Below, in pieces: positions 1 through 11,513 of a DNA stretch of 64,000 nucleotides (the stretch's first letter is position 1; every line of letters begins with the position of its first letter). Location of the stretch: positions 1,718,656,889 to 1,718,720,888 of the forward strand of contig OY728125.1 in the NCBI GenBank assembly GCA_963277665.1. Reading direction: 5' to 3'. The notes below the pieces were generated by a model. That model saw nothing but the letters and a program-made list of their open reading frames with translations. It was not told the origin of the DNA and did not search any database. Source of the DNA: Viscum album. Lineage: Eukaryota > Streptophyta > Magnoliopsida > Santalales > Viscaceae. Position numbers and translations under genes: made by a program.

Positions 1-2100
1 AAATTATGAAACCACTGATCCCGTCTATGGGTTTCCTACAACGGGAATCCAAGTGTCACTCAAGGTATATATATCATCAATTCAAGACTCAATAATCAGA
101 TAATAGAAAAAACCTCGAGCCATATATATATATATATATATATATCAAGGCTCAATATCCAATTCCTAGGTAGTACCTCTGGGTACACTAGTAAAAAAAA
201 TAGCCTGGATTAGATGTCAGATCATAGGGAAGCACGTTTGGGCATTCCAATCAATAAAAAGGATCTCTAGAAGAAAACCTGAGCATCATAATAGGAAGAA
301 TGGCGCCTCATAGTTGTCTCAACAACCACCAACCATGAATAAGCACTTGAAAACATTGTAGGATCAACAATAAACTTGTAAAAAATATAAATAAGGGAGT
401 GAGGGTATCCCGAACTCCCATCCCAACACTACAACCACAACCATACGGTCTTGCAAGTTTGGCACGGGTTTAAAGGTGAAACCCGACAATACCTATACCC
501 AAACCCAATATAGAACTCAAGGTCGGTCAAGAAACGTTCTCCAACTAAGTCCCTCAAGTCAAGCACTAAAGTGGAATCCAACTCAGGATCCTCTTTGAAA
601 ACATGAGTGAAGGCATTCTACATGAGATCCTTATGTATAACAGGTCTAACAAGATTCCAACAATGGATCCTCAAATGGAAATCTATTGGAGGCATCCCAC
701 AAGGGATCCCTGAAATGAAACATAGTTAAGGGATCCTACAAGTGACTCCCAATATCATCATATATGCAATGGAATCCCTTACAGGATCCATGGAAACATC
801 TAGTCTCATGGTATCATAGGATATAAGGCAACATCTCACAAGGGGAATTCCCTCAAAATCATTGGTCATGGATGATAGCTCATAGATCATCTCAGGAGAG
901 GGTCTCTACTGAGTTGTTTTTCGAACACTGAACCAATCATTCACACAATGTATCTCTCTCAAGAGACAAATGAATTGAAAATCTATATTAATGACCTATA
1001 TATTTAATAAAAAAACCAAAACACCCATATGGAGTCCTCAAAATGCTGAATGGGTTTAACCATAATGATCTACATGGAATGCCACTCAGAATAGACCACT
1101 CTGAAATCCAAAACTGACATTGGGAGAATAATTAAAGAAAATACCCTCAATGGGTTCCAACAGAGAAGTAAATGACATGAAGATACCATACACTGGGTTT
1201 ACTCTCATGATCCCACACGGTTGGGTTCTCCCGTCGACCAGGTTGTGTAAACTACCCAGGTTCACGGTGTGTGAAATGGGTACACGACGTGAACGCATCA
1301 TGGGGTACATGAGCATGTACCTCAACTATCATGGCCATCTACATGGAAAGGCTAATTACTTTTACATAGCATTCAACCCACATGGGGATTTCCTGTGTAT
1401 GCAACACAGCCTTTTACCCTTATAGGGGTAGCCACGTGTAGATATTGGGCTACACATCCAAGTACTAGTACACATCGTGTACACCTATGTACAATTCATG
1501 TACTATATAAAAATTAACTTCCCCCAAAAATAAAGAAAAAATGGTGTTTTTCCTTGAACCAAAAGCTATGTTATTGGATTTTTCTGAATAGAAAACCTCC
1601 AGATTTCCCAAAAACACAGATTAAACACTGAAGATAATAGTCCAGGACATTTGAGGCCACATACAAGTATAATATAGATATAAAAACAAGAAAAATGGAT
1701 TTAATGGAGGGGTTTATATTATTATAATAATGGGCCTACCTTTTGGTGGAAACCTCCAAGTTTCACTTGATTTTCTAGTCCACAGTTGTCGCATGTCGAT
1801 CCAATGCGTCGAGAGCTCCACAACGGTACCCCAATTTCCTTCACTCTCTCTTTCTCTATCTTTATCAATCTTTCTCTCTATAAAGTAGTTTAGGAGGATC
1901 CCGACAAGATTCATAAGATAGGTGGAGGAAATAATAGAAAGGGAATAAGAAATGAAGGAAAAAAGAGAAGAAACAAAAAAGGGGCTCGATCCATCCCCAA
2001 AACCCAATTTGAGTTTATACATCTCATAGGATAAAAAACCATTTTACCACTCATGAGAATCTGAATGAAAAAAAATTCTTCTCAAAACTACAGTCTAGAA
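1..2100. other. uncharacterised repeat-like DNA, no gene recognised
   Basis: No recognisable protein family is visible in any frame. The first 900 bases contain many short GGATCC/GGGATCC-containing phrases, which suggests an old LTR or a repeat with internal redundancy. Around 1835-1880 there is a pyrimidine-rich CT stretch, and around 1795-1830 a locally GC-richer segment. Read on the minus strand, this part resembles the leader of an LTR retroelement, but no primer site or terminal repeat partner was found. The short open frames here have no family resemblance. Confidence 0.4.
122..145. repeat. (AT)n microsatellite
   Basis: An uninterrupted alternating A/T run of about 24 bases is directly visible. 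It is a simple dinucleotide repeat with no further context. Confidence 0.9.
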
Positions 2101-3883
2101 AATCATGGGTTCTTACAATACCAGATGCTAAAAGGTTATATGAAAAATTTAACCCTGTAATAAACTAAATTGGGCCAATGGATATTATGGATCCAATTAA
2201 TTTACATAATGTAGTTATTGAGTATTGTTTTGGTGTTGTTATGGGTTTATTTTTGAAAGATATGAATTTGAGGTAGAATATCTAAAAAAATTGAGTTAGT
2301 TAATCTTGATGTGGAATTCCATGATCCCATAAGGATGATAGGGGAATATCTCCTATTATATCCTTTGGACCACCTAAATCTACTCTAACAATAATAATCA
2401 TTAAAGAATATTAAATAAAAAGGACCTTTTTAAACATATGGTGTGTTCCACTAGTTATATAGATGAGATAAAGTGGGTAATGTCTGTTGACTCTGATGAG
2501 GATAGGACAACTATTTTATTTATCTTGTAATCTGATAAACTCTATGATATTCTATACTAGATTCATCTTCTAAGGTCGATTAGTCCACAAGGATTGTAGT
2601 ATTTTTCATACACTACTATGAATTAGAAGATGGGGACAATGGGTGTAGTCCATCCTAGGATGGTCGACCTTCCATCTGTTATATCAAAAAGAGCTAAATT
2701 GATCATGAATTTTAAAATAAACACCAAATAAATACCTTAGGTGTCTCCTACAATATCACCAATGGATCTAGGAAAGGATATAATTTTAATTCGTTATTTT
2801 CATATAATATCAATGAACCTCAAAAAGGTAGTGAAACTAGAACAGTTGAATATATCAGGATGGTTTTTCGATGTTTAATAATTATTTTTGTGATTTATTT
2901 GAAGTAAAATCAATGCATCTAAAGGAATTAATGATTGAGGGAGATTTTAGGAATCCATCTTATGATCCATATCATTTTGTACCTATTGTTAACCCTTATA
3001 TTCTTTCCTCCTCCCATGTTACAAATATTGATTTTTAGGATTTGAAATCAGATATTATTGGTTGATGAAATAAATCATTGTTTGTTTCTTATGATCTATT
3101 TACCCAACTATGGAATTAGATATATCCAAATAAGTCAATTTGTTCATTACTCATATTCTATCTAAAATTCATATCAAGATGAACATAATGAGAAATGATA
3201 TAAGGACTTGAATGCATAGGTAGGAACACTATAGGTAGATCTTTCAAATATGATATTGTAGCTTGATGTATTTTATTTTAATCCCATGTTTCATTCTTCT
3301 ACATCTATTTTTCTTCTACCTGCTCACCATTTCTTGTCATCAGTTCATGAAGTTAGATAAAATACTCATAAAGGGGGTGAGGGAGATGAATGTTGTTCTT
3401 GATGAGTTACAAAAATAAAGGATTATATTATTTGATGGTTTTCAAAAAAATATCTCATGGACATAGGTAGAAGTAAGAATGGATTTTGAAATGGAAGGAA
3501 AATATATATACAGTATCAGGAAGGACATTAAATTATAATATGCATGATTATTCACAAACTCATTCCACAAGGAAATGTTTAGATTTTTTTAATTATTTTA
3601 TGATTCATTCATTGGCCTAAGAATTCATGTCACACATGTAAAAGATATAAATTTCAAATCATATTCATTAGTATTTGATAAAAAATATTGCATACTACAT
3701 TCAATATATGGAGAATGGATCAAGTGGGATTTCATAATTTACAATGTTGATGGATCCAATTCTACAAAATACCAATACATATATTCCTCCACCACATAAC
3801 TTAACTATTACCTTAACACCTACTACATAATCCTCAACCATTAGCCCTTTTTGATTTTTCGTAGAAATTAAATCCTTCATCAT
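2101..3883. other. decayed transposon-like DNA left of the nest
   Basis: AT-rich sequence with scattered short plus-strand frames that read like damaged coding DNA. One at about 2640-2700 reads GVVHPRMVDLPSVI; another at about 3770-3830 is proline/threonine-rich and could be the tail of a gag. None can be assigned to a family. It forms the left flank of the outer copia element, whose LTR begins at 3884. Short open frames on the minus strand here are not supported by any motif. Confidence 0.35.
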
Positions 3884-4743
3884 TGAAGTTACAAAGGATC
3901 AAATAACATTTGAGTTGTGGGGTTCAATCAGTTGTTCACTTTTTTAGAGTTTCAAAACTATTAGAAACCACACCCTTGAATCATGTTAAGATTTATTTAC
4001 ATATGCAATTCAATTAAAATCCCATTAATTTAAATGTAATAATGAATGTAAAGAAGGCAAGATATACAATTTTCATCCTCTGTGTGAGACCCAAGATCCT
4101 TCTGATAGCCACTCGTGTGGGTCTATGAAAATTCAATATAAGGGGAAAGTGAATAAAACATATTCCAACTCCCATAAAACCCTTTTTCTTCTAATATTAA
4201 ATATATTAATTATTATCATTTTATTATTATGTTTCTAAAAAAACAATTCCGCCTAAAAATAAATAATGAATTTTTCTAATTTTCTGAAAAAAAGGATCTA
4301 TCTAAATCCTCAGTCAAATTTGGATATGTAAGGATTAATCAGTCCAATGAACTCAATATGATTCTCCCTAATTTAATATTTCGTTCTCAAACACTTCTAA
4401 AAAACATGGTGTGATCTTCTTCAATCTGATCATCTCAATAATATTATCTCAATATGATGATTATCAATATTGTTGGCAAAACAATAAGACGTATGATCTT
4501 ATAAATATATCTATTTATAGTGGAAAAATTCACTTATAAATTTTCATCACTTCTCTTTTTGTGATTATGTGACAAATATACAATATAAAAATGATCTGAA
4601 TAACTATTAATTGGTGAATCAGAACATAAATATTTGGTAACATGATATCATTCATAGCTTCCTCTGGTTTCAATAAAACTAAAAGCAATCACATTTAAAC
4701 ATGAAAATTGACTTCCTAAATAATTCTCATATTTATATGATAT
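3884..4743 (-). repeat. outer copia 3' LTR, first fragment
   Basis: The opening bases align with the LTR edge at 31441: both contain ATCAAATAACAT about 15 bases in, followed by GGGGTT(C/G)AATC and a matching downstream block (GATATACAAT, then CTC(T)ATGTGAGA). The fragment stops abruptly at 4743, where the Athila LTR begins. The LTR resumes at 24684. The two copies are clearly diverged, with many indels. Confidence 0.7.
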
Positions 4744-5622
4744 TGATATTATTAATATTTTGATGACTTATTATATACTAACTTTTCTTATTTTATTTGA
4801 AATGTGAAAAATATTTGTGAAATATTAATGTTTTAATTCTAAGTATCATTTTTGAGCATTTTTAGAAGTAGTCCAATTGATTTAGTTTACTATTTTATTT
4901 ATAAATATCACCCTACTAACCCAAATTGTGGGGTTATAGTTTTTTAGGATTCATAATTAATTATAAAACATTTAATTATAAGGGATCATTGGCCAATTAT
5001 GCTATTTCAAGGTTCATGTGAACTACACAAGAAGGCCCACAGAATATGTGAGGAAACTGGACCATCCATGAAGATTGAATAACTGGGATCATTAAAGAAG
5101 TGAAAATTTATTAACTTTCCTCATAAATTCTGATAACAATCGAAGGAGTAATGGATAAAAATTTCAGTTCCCAACTCCACAACAAATGGTCCCAACTAAT
5201 GCTTTGAATTCCAGCCCATCATTCTGACCGAGAATGAAAATCTGAACACTATTCATGACATATCGCATGATTTAATCATCAAATGAAGCTGTACTTTTTC
5301 AGTATGAAAGAAGAGATATAGACGGCCTAATTTGTTGAATAAATCATTTAGATTTGATGGCATCTTCCGATTCAACTACCCATTCACAATTTGGAGAATA
5401 AAAAGTTTAAATTGAAATGGACAGATTAACTCTTTTTAATCAAACAGACATAACATTGGATCCAGTAGTCCAATGGTCACAAACATTTCAGAGTAGACAA
5501 GGGATATATTTATCCACAACTTTTAAGAAGATCATATCTTGAGATTTGACTATCTAATTTACCAAATTTACGATGCAATTGGAGGGGACGTTTCTGAATG
5601 TAAATAGCCCACAACGTTGGGC

Positions 5623-5630
5623 TATAAATA
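5623..5630 (+). promoter_or_regulatory. TATA box of the Athila 5' LTR
   Basis: TATAAATA in the phrase GGGCTATAAATACATCCCCC, about two-fifths of the way from the end of the LTR. The 3' LTR equivalent near 23645 has decayed to GAGAAAATACATCCCCC. The position fits the U3/R boundary, with the pyrimidine-rich leader just downstream. Confidence 0.6.
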
Positions 5631-5982
5631 CATCCCCCTCCTCTCCTTGAAAAGGGTTGGAATTTCAAAGAAAATAAAGCTAGGTTGGAATGACCAGGGA
5701 TCTGAAAAAGGATTGGGAGGATATTCTATAATCATTTTTTTATTTTAAAAACCATTCCTCCTTGGATCCTTTCATTTATTTTTGTGTTGTTCTTCGTTTG
5801 TTATATTGTAAGTATTTTTTTCTGTTTTAATGAAAGTTTCTCCTTAAATATCTCTTATTCTCATCCACCTTCTATAGTTTCATATTAATGATCTTAAAAT
5901 AGTTTAAATATTGTTGAATACCATTCCCTTCTTTCACTTTATAATTCAATATAATGTTCGTTTTTAATTTTCATCACCCTTC

Positions 5983-5998
5983 GTGTGTGTGTGTGTGT
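5983..5998. repeat. (GT)n tract in the Athila LTR
   Basis: A short GT run followed by TTCGACGAAC. The 3' LTR holds a shorter version at about 24011-24022 followed by TTCGACGCAC. The length differs between the two LTRs, as expected of slippage after insertion. Confidence 0.8.
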
Positions 5999-6660
5999 TC
6001 GACGAACAAACATTTTCTTATCCCGTTCTTTTTGTTCTATTTATAATTAATCACTATTAAGATATATTACCATATTAATAACTATCTTAATTGATGTGTA
6101 ATTATTTTATTTGGGTGAGTCAAAATTTAGGGATGTTAAGTGCTTGAGAGTATTTTCTCGATGAATATTCTTCAAATTAACATTGTCTATGTTAGACATA
6201 AAATGTCGTGGATTAATGAATTGTTTTGTTTAATGTGTAGTTTCCATGGATTATTGGAACCATAAATACACTAACATTTAAAATATATATTTGAGATTAT
6301 AACGCAATGTTAAGCTAAGGCTTGTATTAATGCCTTAACACTTAGGAATTTCAATCAATGTTATCTTCTGAAGTGAGTGTTAATTTAAATGAAATATAAA
6401 GAAAAGATCATGGATATCACAAGCTTAACACCCTAAAAATAAACACACCACAATCATTATAAATTTTTTAAATCAATCATAATCAATCAATCATTTCATA
6501 AGATCTGCAAACAACCCCCCCAATCATGATATAATCAACTAAAAAGAAATGAATATTTAAAAGAATCATCGTAGAGGATTTGACCTGAGTGCTGCTATAC
6601 GCATTAGAAGAGCATCCAAAATTTGACCGATCGCTAAGCGACAATCAGACACGCTTTTCA

Positions 6661-6680
6661 AATGGAATTTTTGTTGGGGA
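6661..6680 (+). other. decayed Athila primer-binding site
   Basis: Immediately after the LTR end, AATGGAATTTTTGTTGGGGA matches the spacing and 3' half of the usual Athila/Tat primer site (TGGCGCCGTTG followed by CCGGGGA, complementary to an Asp-type tRNA). The CpG-containing middle has been lost. This is an inference from position and partial match. Confidence 0.5.
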
Positions 6681-6986
6681 TGGTTCAATTAAGTAGTCGT
6701 TAGTTTCTAGTTATTATAAAGAAACAAAAAAACAAAATTAAAAAAATTGAAAATAAAAGACAATGAAAAACCCACCTACCACATAAAAATCATAAATATA
6801 AATCACAAAGAAAAAAAATGTCTTCATATTTCTTCCAAATATCTCCGAATTCACCATAGTCTCCCAAACAATTCCTCAGATTTGTTTTACCCAAAAATTT
6901 AGTGAACTCTTTGCCAAATTAGGAGGAACTTAAGATATAATCAACTCATTCATGAACCAGTCCTTGACCAACCAGTTGAATTAGAT
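6681..6986 (+). other. Athila 5' untranslated leader
   Basis: AT-rich leader between the primer site and the gag start, with A-rich runs at 6728-6770. No open frame or motif is supported. Confidence 0.5.
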
Positions 6987-8640
6987 ATGGATAATCCTAG
7001 GGAAAAAACACTTAAATAAATTGCTACCCCTGATATGAATTACCAACCTCTTGGTATTCAATATCAATACCTAGAGGCTGTCTTTGAACTCAAATCGGGT
7101 TTGATTCATCTTCTTCCTCATTTACCTGGGCTAGCTGGTGAGGATACACATATCCACCTCAAAGAGTTCCATGTAGTGTGCTCTACCATGAAGCCTCAAG
7201 GGGTTTCTAAGGAACAAATCACACTTTGAGAATTCCCTTTCTCTCTAGATGACACTGCCATGTCATGGCTTTACTACCTCACTCATGGTTCCATAACAAC
7301 ATGGAATGACATGAAACGACTATTTTTAGAGAAATTCTTTCCTGCTTATTTTAATGCCTCTATCCGAAAGGAAATAAGTGGTATCCATTAGTTCCCAGGT
7401 GAATCACTCCATGAATATTGGGAGAGGTTCAAAAATCTTGTTTCAACCTGCCCACACAACCAAATCCATGACCAAATCTTTATCCAATACTTTTATGAGG
7501 GTTTATTGGTTATGGAGAGAAATCTCATTGATGCCGCAAGTGGTGGTGCTCTTGTTGATAAAAATATTTCTGCTCCAAAATATCTTATACGAAACATGGC
7601 TACAAACACTCAAAAACTCCATACTCAAGAATGTGCTCAAGTAGAATAATTCCAAGAACATCAATCCATAGAGCTGAAAAAGATGACCGAGTGGATGAGT
7701 GGACTTACAGGTGTTATGTGATGACTAGCTTTGGAATCCAAAGCCCCAACCTCATCTTCTCCATTATCTTTGTTCCATGGAATTATCAAAAACTATGGAA
7801 TCTATAACTCCCCATATCATCCTACTAACACATGTCCTCAACTAAAAGAGGATCAATCTGATTTATCTGGACCAATGGTGCTCAATGCAGCATATGCTCA
7901 GTGGAACCCCAAACCTCAACAATTTGTTCAGTTTGTTAGAAACTTCAACCAACCCCATTATGAGCCCTTCACTTCTACATATATCCCAAACTTGAGATTT
8001 GGGAATCCTATTACTCATCCCCCTCAATACCCTCCTTAATACCCAAACCAATTCCAATATGTTTAAAATGTTGGTAACTTCCAACAAACTTACCCTTTTT
8101 TCCCTCAACCTCAAAGGATCAATCCTCCTCTTTCTCCTTTAGGATTCCACTATACTAGTGATCCTTCCCAATTCCCAACCCAATAAAATTGCTTTCCTAA
8201 GAACCAAAATCATGGTAATCACAATTCGGGTCATTCCCCTTCTTCTAAGTAACCATTCGAAAGTGTTGTGGAAGATCTTTCCTTGTTCACTTGTTCCAGC
8301 CTAAAAAACATTCAAACCAAAATTGGTCAACTTGCATCCCACCTAAGCCAGTAACAACAATCAAATTCTTCCCAACTCCCAGTTCCACCATTCCCCAACC
8401 CCATGGGTAATGTAAGTGAAATTGAACTCATATCGGGAAATAAAATTTCTATTCCTCAAAGATATGTCCTCCAACCACCCTTTAAATGTTGAACTAGTAA
8501 ATGAAATGAAAAAGAATCTTGAAAAGGAATATGAACCCATTACCTCACCTTATTCCATTCCACTTAGGAACCCAATTCATTTTCCTCAATCGATTTCTAA
8601 GCCAAAGAATTAATTTGAACCCGATCCTGGAATTCATCAC
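6987..8640 (+). pseudogene. gag: Athila gag (capsid region), broken
   Basis: Encodes the structural gag protein that packages element RNA. The start is placed at the ATG at 6987 because the frame continues through one TAA into the ATPDMNYQPLGIQYQ stretch typical of the Athila gag N-terminus. The capsid-like core is clear: LKEFHVVCSTMKPQGVS (about 7160-7215), then DDTAMSWLYYLTHGSITTWN (about 7249-7308), MKRLFLEKFFPA, and the segment ending IQYFYEGLLVMERN (about 7470-7520). Downstream, about 7731-8040 reads on with NTCPQLKED and a Pro/Asn/Tyr-rich tail common in this lineage. At least five in-frame stops and several frame changes make it non-functional. No CCHC zinc knuckle is seen, which is normal for Athila. 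Confidence 0.85.
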
Positions 8641-9105
8641 ATGTTTAGGCATGTTAAATTAAGCATTCCCCTCTTAGATTCCCTTAACCAAATTCCTCAG
8701 TGTTCCAAGTCTCTCAAGGAGTTGTGTACCCATAAGAGGCAAATTACGACCATTGAAAATGTTTCCACCCAATAGTGTCTTCTTATAAAGTGAAATGCTC
8801 CAGGGACCTTAATGGTTTCATGCCAAATTTGAAGTTCCAACTTTGATGATGCACTCATAGACCTAGGAGACACAATAAATTTCATGCCCAAATCCATCTT
8901 CTACAACCTTGGACTAGGTCCCTTACATCCAACAGGTGTTTTTATTTAAATGGCCAATCGAAGCACTGCTAGTCCTGAGGGTATAATTGAGGATGTCCTT
9001 GTTCGTGTGAATGATCTTATCTTCCCTGCTAATTTTTATGTCCACGACATGGAAGGTGAGACGAACTCTTCATGATCTCCCCTTATTCGACGAAGACCAT
9101 CTTTA
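8641..9105 (+). pseudogene. Athila aspartic protease region, broken
   Basis: Would cut the gag-pol polyprotein. The active-site region reads DLGDTINFMP (8860-8889), corresponding to the DLGA-S-IN-MP signature of Athila-type retroviral aspartic proteases; here the residue after DLG is Asp instead of Ala. Upstream, NAPGTLMVSCQI corresponds to the usual D-P-GSFTIPC segment. Downstream, SPEGIIEDVLVRVNDLIFPA (about 8974-9033) and FYVHDMEGE fit the flap and C-terminal part. Stops at about 8774 and 8791 and a damaged DLPLIRRRPS in place of the usual PLILGRPFL box show decay. Confidence 0.8.
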
Positions 9106-10038
9106 GTGATAGTGAGAACCAAAATTTATGTCCATTCATGCATCTTATCCCTTGAATTTGGTGACCAACTATTCAAGTTCATCATTTTCCAAGCCATGCG
9201 ATACCCATATGAGAATCACTCTGCATTCTCAATCGATGCTTTTGAGGACACTTCTGAGAGTAAATTGAACCCCAATCCATCATGTTCAAATGATAAATGA
9301 TCTTTTGAAATTTGTACCATGATTAACAAAGTTATAAATGTTGAATTTGATGTGGACCTCTCTTTCATAGACTCCATCAATCTAGTGGAACATTAAAACT
9401 CTATTGAATCCCACCACAACTCTGATCTCTACTGCTCCACCTTGGACAATATTATTGAAAATGAATCTGAAGCAACTGAAGCCCCTTCCTCCATTCCTAT
9501 GTTGTCTAACCGATAAATGAAAGATGACACTAATCTGAAACCTCTTCCTAAACACCTAAAATATGAATTACTTTTCCATGATCACTCTTATTAGGTCAAT
9601 ATCTCTTCTTCACATACAGAAACTAAGGAGTCTAAACTTGTTAAAGTGTTATAGGAAATTGAAAATGCACTATGGTGGACCCTAGATTACATACCAAGAA
9701 TCAACCATTCCCATTGCATGCATCACATCCATATTGAGGAATCATCCAAACCAATTAGACAACCACAAAGAAGACTCAATCCACTCATCCTTGAGGTAGT
9801 TAAGGAAGAGATCACTAAGATTCTTCAATATGGTATTATCTACCATATTTTCGATAGTGAATGGGTTAGTCAAATTCATGTTGTACCTAGGAAGGGTGGG
9901 GTAACTGTTGTAACAAATGATCTTTGAGAGGTAGTCACAACTCGAGTGAAGAACAAATTGTGTGTGTTCATCGAATATACGAAATCGAATATAGAAACAA
10001 GAAAATATCACTACCCTCTTCCATTCCGTGATCAAATG
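9106..10038 (+). pseudogene. Athila protease end and reverse transcriptase N-terminal part, broken
   Basis: 9106-9300 continues the protease tail (VRTKIYVHS then AMRYPYENHSAFSIDAFE). A poorly conserved linker follows, then LKPLPKHLKYE (about 9535-9567), which opens the RT domain. From 9718 the frame reads HIEESSKPIRQPQRRLNP, then LQYGIIYHIFDSEWVSQIHV and VPRKGGVTVV, the N-terminal finger region of Athila RT. It ends at YHYPLPFRDQM, cut at base 10038 by the nested copia; the RT resumes at 18617 with LEQLAGKSHYF. The flanking residues show the insertion removed no coding sequence. Confidence 0.88.
10034..10038. repeat. target site duplication, left copy (AAATG)
   Basis: Five bases directly before the nested LTR. 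The partner at 18612-18616 is AAATT. The one mismatch is at the last base, compatible with a later mutation. Confidence 0.7.
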
Positions 10039-11472
10039 TGTTGGGAAAAAATCCCTCAAGTTATCATTGAAGAATTTTTGAGGGGATTGTGTTTGTTGAC
10101 AAAGAGGACATCTGTGTTGTGTTTGTTGACAAAGAAAACCATGACATACAAACTTATGGACAAAGGGGATTTCATGGTGACACGCTGAGATCAAGGTCTA
10201 TGGTTAATGATCCATGTTTGATTCAATAACGTCGACAAGGAATGGATGATCTGGAGGCAGTACAGAAAGATAAGACACAAGGCAGTGCCGTTTTCTAGTG
10301 TTTGCCAAATATTTGGGCCTAGAAATCGACAAAAGAAGAAATGTGGTATTTGGAAAAGGGACTTGTGCACTGTGTACTTGAAGGATAGGAAACTTGTGTG
10401 CGTAATGTTTTTCAAGATCAGAACATCAAAAAATGGCAAAGGGAAAAGGGTAACCTAAGATTTGGGTTGGTCATGCAAGGGATTTGTGTGCCAAGACTTG
10501 TGCGCCAAAAGTTGCGCTATGAGGGGAGACATGTGTGCCGTCAAGTAGGGTGTCCAAATGCCTAAAAATACAGGTCAACCACTCTTCATTCTGTGAAGAG
10601 TTTTCCACTTAGAAAAATCATAGCTCCCATTGCGCAGGTGTGGTGGTCATGTAAGTAGTGTGTGGTCGCGCAAGTAGATGATGTGTGCCAAGTGATAGTT
10701 GTGCGCCTGAGGTGGTTTGGGCAAGGAAGGAAGTGAGTTGCACATGTTTGGAGCTGTAGAAGCTTGTGTCATGGAAGTGGTTGAGGTGGACTTTCACACT
10801 AGTTATAACTTTCTCGCTAATACATGCACGCTAGCTTAAATAAGGGCTCCATGGAATGTTGATTCATGGTAGAGATTCAGGGCTCATTGAAAGCTGGATG
10901 ATTTCCTGATACCTTCGTTGCAAAGTGAGATTCATCTACGAGTGAAAGTTGGACTTCAACAGAGCATCCACATACAACATAGGATGTATTCATTAGTGAT
11001 AATGAAGAGACCTACAGGTCTATAAACTGTGAGTGGATCCTTTTCAGAGCAGTGAGAAAAGGAAGAGGAAAAAGGTGATTCTATCCACTGTTACTGAGCT
11101 AGAGAGAGTGTAAGTAGGAGTGACCCCTGGGAAAGCAGTGAGTTGACCCAAAAAATTACAAAGGCAGTGAGCCTGGGAATAGAAGTGATCTATCTCGAAC
11201 CTTGTAAATAGTATTGTGCTTATAGTGGATTTGGTACATCGGCACATTGTCGGTGTATGCTCCTTGGACGTAGCCTAGTGAGGGTGAACCAAGTAAAAAT
11301 AATTGTGCCATGTGCATACTTTACTTTCTATTTATATTGTTCAACGGGAAAGAGAGAGAAGAGTGTTTTTCTAAACAGTGAAACAAGATCTGAATGGGAT
11401 TTAATTTTATATTAATCATACCCTAATTCACCCCCACACTCTGTCAGGGTATTCAAGTTTGTAGACCTAACA
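10039..11472 (+). repeat. 5' LTR of the SIRE-like copia
   Basis: 1434 bases, TGTTGGG to CTAACA. It aligns end to end with 17181-18611. Near its start a GTGTTTGTTGACAAAG unit is present twice (10087-10105 and 10118-10136), and this doubling is shared by both LTRs. Most differences from the 3' LTR look like C-to-T or G-to-A changes at CpG sites, for example TCATGCAAG here against TCACGCAAG there. The TATA element has decayed to CTAAAAATAC at about 10562. Confidence 0.92.
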
Positions 11473-11474
11473 AT

Positions 11475-11486
11475 TGGTATTATATG
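11475..11486 (+). other. primer-binding site (initiator tRNA-Met type)
   Basis: TGGTATTATATG, two bases beyond the LTR end, resembles the plant copia primer site TGGTATCAGAGC in its first half and position. Confidence 0.75.
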
Positions 11487-11513
11487 GAAAGGTTGATATC
11501 AGTTCTTCTCTCA

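Larger units (their letters stand above)
4744..6660 (+). repeat. Athila 5' LTR
   Basis: 1917 bases, beginning TGATATTATTAA and ending TTTTCA just before the primer site. It matches 22770-24683 throughout. Shared landmarks include the block at about 4985-5110 with the GGACCATCCATGAAGATTGA phrase, the (GT)n tract ending in GTTCGACG, and the block GAGTGCTGCTATAC near the 3' end. Divergence from the 3' copy, with small indels, points to an old insertion. Confidence 0.9.

Noticed and set aside
1714..2022. Open frame of 102 codons on the minus strand
   Set aside because: Low-complexity Ser/Ile-rich product with no family features, lying in repeat-like DNA.
4739..4743. Target duplication of the Athila element
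   Set aside because: GATAT on the left and AAGAT on the right do not match well enough to claim a duplication.
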